Assembly: GCA_002348225.1 (NCBI GenBank)
Contig: DEAP01000071.1
Span: 1 to 12,835 of the forward strand
Direction: 5' to 3'
Source: Dehalococcoidia bacterium UBA2979
GTDB taxonomy: Bacteria; Chloroflexota; Dehalococcoidia; UBA2979
DNA: 12,835 nt
Position 1 is the first letter of the stretch. The number at the start of each line of letters is the position of its first letter. Shown one piece after another: positions 7,606 through 12,835 of this stretch. The position numbers were made by a program, and so were the translations under genes. The notes under the pieces were generated by a model, which was given only the letters and a program-made list of their open reading frames with translations, was not told the DNA's origin and ran no database searches.

Positions 7606-8451
7606 TTATATCTGACTGTACCCTGATCCATCCGAATCAATTCCACGTCCCTGGCCGTCATTAATCCAACCAAACTCTTGGAGTATCTCCTGGCTATAGG
7701 TGACTCGTCCAGAAATAACGTCAATCGGCTCAGAGGCAAGAAGCAAAGTTGCACGGGCCATGAGGTCGGGTGATTCTCCTCTGGGGTCTTCTAATCCGTC
7801 GACCAATTTGTGATATACGGTTCCCGGAGTCGGAACCACCTGAGATGGAGATAGGGCTGTGACACTAATTCCATCTGCATACACTTCCTCTGCTAATCCC
7901 TGGGTGAAGCGTTCAAGTGCTGCCTTACTTGCTCCGTACATAACGCCACCTCGCGCTGGGTCGCCGGAATAAGGCGCACGACCAGGACCTATAGCCGCTC
8001 CCGATGAAATATTCACGATAGCACCGGACTGTTTGTCAATCATGTCTGGAAGCACCGCCTGAGATAGCATGAATGGCGCATGCACGTTCACCGTAAATGC
8101 CCGAAGCCACCTATTGAGTGGATAATCTTTAATAGGAATGTAGTAATTTAAAGCAGCATTATTCACTAATATATCTATTGGTCCAAATATCTTTTTCGAC
8201 TCATCAACAAGCTGCAAGCAGTCATCGGGTTCCGACACATTCACAGCAATGGCTTCAGCCACCCCGCCACTCTCGCGAATAAGACCCACCGTCCGATTAA
8301 TAGAACCTTCAAGTTGATGATCGCCCTCGTCCACAGTACGTGCGCTACAGATTACTTTTGCACCTTCTTGAGCAAATAGCTCGGCGATAGTCTGACCTAT
8401 TCCTCGACTTGCACCAGTAACTATCGCCACTTTGCCATCTAATTTACCCAT
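7606..8451 (-). CDS. Classical short-chain dehydrogenase/reductase (SDR)
   Basis: A 281-residue NAD(P)-dependent oxidoreductase with every classical SDR landmark: TGASRGIG (12-19) for the cofactor, NNAA (97-100), N122 in VNVHAPF, the catalytic serine in IVNISSG (149 or 150), and Y172/K176 in YGASK. A serine followed by AR at 36-38 in place of an acidic residue after strand 2 suggests NADP preference. The C-terminus is about 30 residues longer than the minimal 250-residue enzyme and ends in a polar glycine/aspartate-rich tail. GAGGGG six bases before the ATG supports the start. It lies 108 bases downstream of the selenoprotein gene and ten bases before the small secreted protein. Substrate unknown. 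Confidence 0.9.
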   Translation of the reverse strand: MGKLDGKVAIVTGASRGIGQTIAELFAQEGAKVICSARTVDEGDHQLEGSINRTVGLIRESGGVAEAIAVNVSEPDDCLQLVDESKKIFGPIDILVNNAALNYYIPIKDYPLNRWLRAFTVNVHAPFMLSQAVLPDMIDKQSGAIVNISSGAAIGPGRAPYSGDPARGGVMYGASKAALERFTQGLAEEVYADGISVTALSPSQVVPTPGTVYHKLVDGLEDPRGESPDLMARATLLLASEPIDVISGRVTYSQEILQEFGWINDGQGRGIDSDGSGYSQI

Positions 8452-8559
8452 CGAGTTCCCCTCACAACTGAGTCTTTGCTCCCGGCGCTACGAAACCGAA
8501 CTATGCTCATCACGCAGGTAAAGATAGCCTGTCAGTAATAGCGAAAATATTTTAAACGG

Positions 8560-9096
8560 TCATCTAACTAGTGCTGCTAATAGTTTATCCAGTGCTTCCT
8601 CAGCTTTAGCCCACATCTCTTCATCAGTTTGATCCTGCATAGGATGTGGAATATAGACTCTAGGGACTTCCGGCAATCCAAGCGATGTGGATTGTGCAAC
8701 TGCAGAGTCAACAAACTCGTCGGTCGCTACAAACACGGCTGGCATATTGTTACTTTCAAACCAAACTGCATCGTGCACACTGCACGTTGTACAACTTCCT
8801 CAGTCAGCCACTGCCTCAATTACGAAATTACACTCATTCATAATCTTTTGGCGAAGATCATGTGGAGCGGGTTTAGAAACAGTCGGTTTCATGTATCGCT
8901 TAACAGTCACTTCTGGCATCTGCTCATTGATGAGTTGTTCTAGACGGTCGATGAATTTATCACCGCGTGGCTTCGATATATCAAGAAGTCCGAGTGTTCC
9001 CGAAATATGCTCGGGACGTTTCGCTAAACTCCTCTTGATTGGCTCTCGCTCGTCTGTCGGGTCAATAATGACCACTGGTTTTGATGCTTCGACCAT
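8560..9096 (-). CDS. UGSC-motif selenoprotein (in-frame UGA read as selenocysteine)
   Basis: A 178-residue protein if the TGA at 8800-8802 is read as selenocysteine (residue 99). The frame before it ends NFVIEAVAD and continues after it GSCTTCSVHDAVWFE, giving U-G-S-C-T-T-C. This is the signature of the UGSC family, a marine selenoprotein family whose other members carry Cys at this place. U99, C102 and C105 form overlapping x-x-C spacings typical of a thiol or selenol redox centre. The N-terminal part (KPVVIIDPTDE, then GTLGLLDISKPRGD) and the C-terminal part (NNMPAVFVATDEF, LPEVPRVYIPHP) read as one continuous alpha/beta domain across the stop. The start is the ATG at 9094-9096 with GAGAGG ten bases upstream. 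The biochemical role of the family is not established to my knowledge. Selenium machinery genes must lie elsewhere in the genome. Confidence 0.9.
8772..8786 (-). promoter_or_regulatory. Candidate bacterial SECIS hairpin
   Basis: On the mRNA, CGUGCA pairs with UGCACG around a GUG loop: six perfect base pairs, then an A-A mismatch and two more pairs (A-U, C-G). The loop begins 20 nt after the UGA and starts with G. Both features fit the bacterial SECIS description: an apical loop with a G in its first positions, some 16-37 nt downstream. It lies inside the coding region, as bacterial SECIS elements do, and SelB would bind it. The loop is short, so the exact fold may differ. Confidence 0.65.
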
Positions 9097-9106
9097 ACTG
9101 TAACTA

Positions 9107-9112
9107 CCTCTC
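9107..9112 (-). promoter_or_regulatory. Ribosome binding site deciding the UGSC start
   Basis: GAGAGG on the minus strand lies ten bases before the ATG at 9096, in the 25-base gap after the upstream gene. It favours this ATG over an in-frame TTG at 9132 that overlaps the upstream gene's end and has an AGGAG only two bases away. Confidence 0.5.
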
Positions 9113-9121
9113 ACGGGCGTC

Positions 9122-10714
9122 CTATTTTTCAATTCTCCTGCTGGTCACAGTCGAATCAAGTCCAATTCTCGACGTCCACCCCTCGAATATAGCAGAAAAT
9201 TTACCAGCTTCGCTCCCAGCCACCACGATATGAATATTTGCGTTGCTGCCAAATTTCGGTATCAAGCGATCCAATTCATCGTCCGACGACCCCTGTAAGG
9301 CTTTAGGATCTATACCCACAGTGACTTCGTCGGACGACAAAAGCTCTCGTACAGGACGACTTGTTATCTCTTGCATACGATCTCTGACCTGCTCCTTCGA
9401 CCACCCGTCCCTGGCAATCGTCTTCACGTGCTCGGGACAAAGAGCAAAAAGAGCATCCGGATAATTGTGATACTTAGGATGATGCAGACCTTCCGCCCGT
9501 AAGCCTAAAGAGCCTGCGAGTGAATGAGCCGTCCGTGAGGTCTGATCTATTAATTGCCCAAGTCCAGTCATTGCAAAGACCGTTACTACAGACTCGTCTT
9601 TATCGAACCCTCGTTCAACATGGAGTGGTTCCCACGGACTAATCTCTTCCCATTCTGCAAAGCACATTGTGAATTTCATGGGTGAACCCATAGTCGTGCG
9701 CTCAGTCTCACCGGGTCTCTGACCTCCGACATTTCGTAGAATCAGTCGCAGTGCTCTACCGATTGCAGCGTTGGCTCTGTTCCCTTGCCCCAGCGCGTTC
9801 AGACCCATATTCATTCCTATCTCATGGCGAATAGGACCATTTACTACCATCACCGGAGTGGCGCCCATCGTGGTCGCACCAACACCATGCATGCCAAAAT
9901 CATCTGTACATACCGCCTCAACTGCTGCGATTACGACTGGGAGGTATTCCGGGCGACACCCAGCCATGACTGAATTCACGGCGATTTTTTCTATCGTGAT
10001 TGGTGCCAAATTGGGAGGGACAATTGCCACCACTTCCTGGGCATCTCGCGTAGTACCGTCCAACATACGAATTACACGTTCGGCTGTCGGTGGAATGACA
10101 GGAAGTCCGTCCGTAAGGCCCTGTTCGTATAGGAATTCATGGACGTCATCATCAATTCCTATTTCTACCCGTCGGCCGCGCAGAGGCGATCCTTCTGATT
10201 CAGCCTTCAGTCGCTCATAGATCCCCGGTTCCAGAGATTTGGATCCACAGCCTGGCAATAATTCAGGGAACGAGCCCCAATCGATCTGAGGAAGTTCCAC
10301 TTGGTACCGAGTCGCCAGAGATTTAAAGAGTGCCTTCCAATCCTCTCGGCCAAACCCGATAAATTGTTCCGTAGCCTCACCTTCTTCGGAAGCCAAAAAT
10401 ACGCTAGGGACTGTATCAATTTCATATGCATATGAAGTGTTCAATCTGGAATCGTCCAGAAATGGAACTGTGAGCCCGTACTCCTGAACAAGTACCAGAT
10501 CGTCTTCACCATTTTGTGCGAGAGCCACTACGTCGATATTTTCACCGAAAATTTCTTTCGCTTGTTGTAGAAGTGGCATGGAAGTTCTTGTAGTGGGGCA
10601 GTCCTCTTTGACGAAACAAATTAGTGTTTGTTTTCCGGACGGGAAAGAGTAGGCATTCTGTTCTCGATCCGCGCCAGCCGGTGATAAAGAAAAGTTCGGA
10701 AGCGTTTGTGTCAT
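9122..10714 (-). CDS. Thioredoxin-fold domain fused to a conserved domain, UGSC partner
   Basis: A 530-residue cytoplasmic protein with two parts. Residues 1-135 look like a thioredoxin/peroxiredoxin-type fold: LICFVKEDCPTT (31-42) at the active-site position, a strand VVALAQ (62-67), and TVPSVFLA (101-108) with the expected cis-proline at 103. The usual C-x-x-C is C39-P-T-T42, so the resolving cysteine is missing. Residues 183-530 are a distinct conserved-looking domain: GLTDGLPVIPPT (199-210), MAGCRPEYLPVV (250-261), DDFGMHGVGATTMGATPV (271-288), GNRANAAIGRALRLILRNVGG (311-331). I cannot name it. The linker has another notable cysteine, PGCGSKS (C156). The gene ends 25 bases before the UGSC gene on the same strand, so the two are very likely co-expressed. 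A role as redox partner of the selenoprotein is inference. Confidence 0.78.
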   Translation of the reverse strand: MTQTLPNFSLSPAGADREQNAYSFPSGKQTLICFVKEDCPTTRTSMPLLQQAKEIFGENIDVVALAQNGEDDLVLVQEYGLTVPFLDDSRLNTSYAYEIDTVPSVFLASEEGEATEQFIGFGREDWKALFKSLATRYQVELPQIDWGSFPELLPGCGSKSLEPGIYERLKAESEGSPLRGRRVEIGIDDDVHEFLYEQGLTDGLPVIPPTAERVIRMLDGTTRDAQEVVAIVPPNLAPITIEKIAVNSVMAGCRPEYLPVVIAAVEAVCTDDFGMHGVGATTMGATPVMVVNGPIRHEIGMNMGLNALGQGNRANAAIGRALRLILRNVGGQRPGETERTTMGSPMKFTMCFAEWEEISPWEPLHVERGFDKDESVVTVFAMTGLGQLIDQTSRTAHSLAGSLGLRAEGLHHPKYHNYPDALFALCPEHVKTIARDGWSKEQVRDRMQEITSRPVRELLSSDEVTVGIDPKALQGSSDDELDRLIPKFGSNANIHIVVAGSEAGKFSAIFEGWTSRIGLDSTVTSRRIEK

Positions 10715-10805
10715 AGTGTAATCATCCCTATCTAAACTACTTGCACGGAAGGTATCACAGGTCTGAAATTAGCTCCTCACATGATGATCGAAGAGTCTAG
10801 CCTCG

Positions 10806-11855
10806 TCAGATCCTATTAATTATCGCCATCACCTCCTCGAGTGTGTCCAACCGTTCGTTCACTGTTTCCCCATCCGGGTCAATCCGTATCGTATTGACCC
10901 CCGCTTCTTTGTATTTGATCAGTTCTGTCTCCACGTCAGCCGGAGAGCCCGCTGCGATACCTGCCAAAGCCAGCTCTGTGGAAACTTCTTCTCTGGCCTC
11001 TTTTCTTTTACCCTCAAGCCATAAATTCTGAATAATACTGACTTCGTCAGCCCAACCTTGTCTCCTGTAAGCATCAGCGTAAAAATTTTGATTCCGAGTT
11101 CCCATGGCTCCGAACTGAAAGGCAATACCTGGCTTCGCTGCCTCAGCCACAGATTCTATGTCGTCGGTAAAGGCCACTTTAGTTCCCACTACTACGTCAA
11201 TGTCATCTAGCGACCGGCCCGCGGATTTCGCTCCTTCACGGAGAGGACCCAGAAACACGTCTGCGGTCTCGGGCAGAAATACTGTCCCCAACCAACCATC
11301 AGCTAGTTCTCCGGTCATCCGCAGATTTTTTGGGCCCAATGAGGCAACATAGATTGGAAGCGAGGGTGTAGGAGTAGTCCCAGGCATGAGCGCCTTACCC
11401 ATACCACTTCCACCTCGTTCTTGACCCAGTGGAATTTGCCAATGATGTCCGTCATAAGAAAGTCGTTCGCCCGCAAACACACGCCGACAGATATCGATTA
11501 TTTCTCTTGTCTGAAGAATCGGTTTTGAAAATGGGATGCCATGCCATCCCTCAATCACCTGCGGACCACTGGTTCCCAGGCCGAGAATGAATCTTCCACC
11601 TGAAAGAGAATCAAGTGACTGAGCTGTCATCGCAACAAGTCCCGGAGTGCGAGTACCTACTTGAAAAATACCCGAGCCAAATCGCAGTCGATTCGTTCGG
11701 GACATCAAATAAGCAAGAGGAGTTGCTGCGTCATGCGCCCACCCTTCAGCGTTCCATAGTGAATCTACCCCGAGACGTTCGGCGCCGACGGCAAAGTCAA
11801 TAGCAGACTGCCAGTCATCGATTGAGTTCTTATGAAGTCCCACAGCTACTTTCAT
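10806..11855 (-). CDS. Luciferase-like (LLM class) F420-type oxidoreductase, Rv3520c-like
   Basis: A 349-residue luciferase-like TIM-barrel enzyme. Features are VDSLWNAEGWAHDA (30-43), LRFGSGIFQVGTRTPGLVAMTA, and GGRFILGLGTSGPQVIEGWHGIPF. The last segment resembles the Rv3520c group, annotated as coenzyme F420-dependent. A later LPIYVASLGPKNLRMTGELADGWLG is the usual barrel C-terminal strand and helix. AAGGGA six bases or so before the ATG supports the start. It belongs to a different subgroup from the luciferase-like gene at the left of the window, so they are not recent duplicates. It opens the minus-strand run leading to the UGSC gene (91-base gap to the fusion gene) and is head-to-head with an MFS gene. 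Substrate and cofactor are unproven. Confidence 0.88.
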   Translation of the reverse strand: MKVAVGLHKNSIDDWQSAIDFAVGAERLGVDSLWNAEGWAHDAATPLAYLMSRTNRLRFGSGIFQVGTRTPGLVAMTAQSLDSLSGGRFILGLGTSGPQVIEGWHGIPFSKPILQTREIIDICRRVFAGERLSYDGHHWQIPLGQERGGSGMGKALMPGTTPTPSLPIYVASLGPKNLRMTGELADGWLGTVFLPETADVFLGPLREGAKSAGRSLDDIDVVVGTKVAFTDDIESVAEAAKPGIAFQFGAMGTRNQNFYADAYRRQGWADEVSIIQNLWLEGKRKEAREEVSTELALAGIAAGSPADVETELIKYKEAGVNTIRIDPDGETVNERLDTLEEVMAIINRI

Positions 11856-11898
11856 CTATATTCCCTTTCGACTTGTGACGATTGTATTACCGAAGTTA

Positions 11899-11914
11899 TA
11901 TACCAGAGGGTATA
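11899..11914. promoter_or_regulatory. Palindrome overlapping a -10 box between divergent genes
   Basis: TATACC and GGTATA form a perfect six-base inverted repeat around AGAG. TATAAT at 11911-11916 is a perfect -10 hexamer for the rightward MFS gene and overlaps the right half-site. No good -35 is visible at 17 bases (TACCGA). A dimeric repressor could occupy this site and control both divergent genes. A chance origin is possible, as the half-sites are short and AT-rich. Confidence 0.35.
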
Positions 11915-11983
11915 ATTGACTATGCACTGTCTGGCGGGAGTCATACCTGCCGTTACAGCCCAATGTAGTTACATAGGTGTCCG

Positions 11984-12835
11984 ATGAGTCCAGCAGAAAC
12001 CGATGCGACCAACGAGCCTCCGCCTTCGACAATGGCCTTCTCATACCCGGCATATCGCCTCTATTACGTAGGTTTGATTGGACGTGTGTTCGCTCTTACA
12101 CTCCGCTTCTCGGTAATTGGCTGGTATGCCGCCAGTTATCTAAACCTCAGCCCTGTCTGGGTTGCTGCACTTCCAATGGCGAGTTCGATCCCAACTATTT
12201 TATTGAGCCTACCTTCGGGAGTATTGGCGGATCGGTACGACACCAAAAACATACTAATCTGGACCGCTGGATTAACTGCTGTGATCTCGTGGATATTATG
12301 GGTCGTGGTAGCTCTGGATGTCGCTGGTGTCAGTGAGTTGCTAGCATGGGCAATTCTTGCTGGGATTTTTGCTGCAGTTGCCTCCCCCGCACAGAATGCT
12401 TTTCTACCACGCTTAATAGATATGGCCGCTATGACCAGTGCCGTCGCGTTCACATCCATGGTCTGGAATTCAATGCGGGTGGCAGGACCAGCGCTGGGTG
12501 CAGGGATCATCACTCTATTTGGTTTTGGAGCGGGCTTCATAATGATGCCAATTGGCTTCACTCTTTCGCTCATCGTACTCCTCATACTTGAGGCAAAGCC
12601 TGAGGGTGAACGAGCTGATGGAGATACGACTATGGGTGGTCAAATGGTCGAAGGACTGCAATTCATAGTTGATAACCGGCTCTTCCTCAATATTATTGGA
12701 CTTACGTTCACATTTTCACTATTTGGAATGTCTTATGTAGTCCTGTTGCCTTCGTTTGCAAATGATATTCTCGGGGCTACCACTCTCCAATTCGGATTAT
12801 TGGAAGCTGCGGCGGGCGCTGGCGCCGTACTTGGA
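11984..12835 (+). CDS. MFS transporter, partial (cut by the right edge)
   Basis: The frame is open from an ATG at 11984 to the last base (284 codons, no stop). A polar start MSPAETDATNEPPPSTMAF is followed by AYRLYYVGLIGRVFALTLRF, then hydrophobic helices and MFS motif A as GVLADRYDTK. This beginning and the SPAQNAFLPRLID segment resemble the MFS_3 / EntS-like group of exporters, which pump out siderophores, drugs or other small molecules. About seven or eight helices are present; the rest lies outside the window. GGTG four to five bases before the ATG is a modest ribosome site. It is divergent from the luciferase-like oxidoreductase, with a 128-base region between them. Confidence 0.85.
   Translation, partial: MSPAETDATNEPPPSTMAFSYPAYRLYYVGLIGRVFALTLRFSVIGWYAASYLNLSPVWVAALPMASSIPTILLSLPSGVLADRYDTKNILIWTAGLTAVISWILWVVVALDVAGVSELLAWAILAGIFAAVASPAQNAFLPRLIDMAAMTSAVAFTSMVWNSMRVAGPALGAGIITLFGFGAGFIMMPIGFTLSLIVLLILEAKPEGERADGDTTMGGQMVEGLQFIVDNRLFLNIIGLTFTFSLFGMSYVVLLPSFANDILGATTLQFGLLEAAAGAGAVLG

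Noticed and set aside
7596..7754. N-terminal extension of the small secreted protein to 7754
   Set aside because: The extension lies antiphase within the SDR coding sequence and would bury the signal peptide; the ATG at 7595 puts the signal peptide at the N-terminus.
8544..8553. AAAATATTTT palindrome after the UGSC gene
   Set aside because: A short AT palindrome is common by chance; there is no GC stem, so it is neither a terminator nor a clear operator.
8800..8802. Nonsense mutation or pseudogene at the TGA of the UGSC gene
   Set aside because: The stop falls exactly on the U of U-G-S-C, the downstream half is intact with no further stops, and a SECIS-like hairpin follows at the right distance. 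A random nonsense mutation would not predict these.
9097..9132. Longer UGSC N-terminus from a TTG at 9132
   Set aside because: It overlaps the end of the upstream gene, its only purine-rich sequence is two bases away, and the ATG at 9096 has a better spaced GAGAGG.
9771..10220. 149-codon open frame antisense to the thioredoxin-fold fusion gene
   Set aside because: It lies wholly inside a gene with clear conserved motifs and shows no domain or ribosome site.
12136..12585. 149-codon minus-strand open frame at the right end
   Set aside because: The plus strand here carries a convincing MFS permease running to the edge; the minus frame is its shadow.

Overview
This 12.8 kb window is gene-dense bacterial DNA of moderate GC content. 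It holds eleven complete protein genes, one more interrupted by an in-frame UGA, and one that runs off the right edge. I see no rRNA, tRNA, insertion sequence or CRISPR array. The mix of genes (two luciferase-like flavin/F420-type oxidoreductases, several dehydrogenases, MFS transporters, a PNPOx-like flavoprotein, a UGSC-type selenoprotein) resembles marine Chloroflexota of the SAR202 / Dehalococcoidia type. That assignment is an inference from gene content, as the window has no phylogenetic marker.

Left part (1-3346): a PNPOx-like flavin-binding protein (+), a luciferase-like oxidoreductase (-) head-to-head with a 12-helix MFS transporter (+), and a small protein (+), possibly a dimeric alpha/beta barrel, whose stop codon abuts the stop of the next, convergent gene.

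Middle (3347-7160): an aldo/keto reductase followed by an extended short-chain dehydrogenase (both -). Divergent from them is a translationally coupled pair (+): an endonuclease/exonuclease/phosphatase-family enzyme and a TolB-like beta-propeller lipoprotein that overlap by an ATGA.

Right part (7176-11855): five genes on the minus strand, read right to left. They are a second luciferase-like oxidoreductase, a 530-residue thioredoxin-fold fusion protein, a UGSC selenoprotein, a classical short-chain dehydrogenase, and a small secreted basic protein with a duplicated motif. The oxidoreductase is head-to-head with a second MFS gene cut by the right edge.

The most important point is the UGSC gene (8560-9096, -). 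Its reading frame is interrupted by one TGA at 8800-8802, exactly where the family has the U of its U-G-S-C motif. A six-base-pair hairpin with a G-starting loop lies 20 nt downstream, as expected of a bacterial SECIS element. A routine annotation would split this gene in two or call it a pseudogene. The gene just upstream fuses a thioredoxin fold with a degenerate C-P-T-T site to a conserved domain I cannot assign, so the pair looks like an undescribed redox module.
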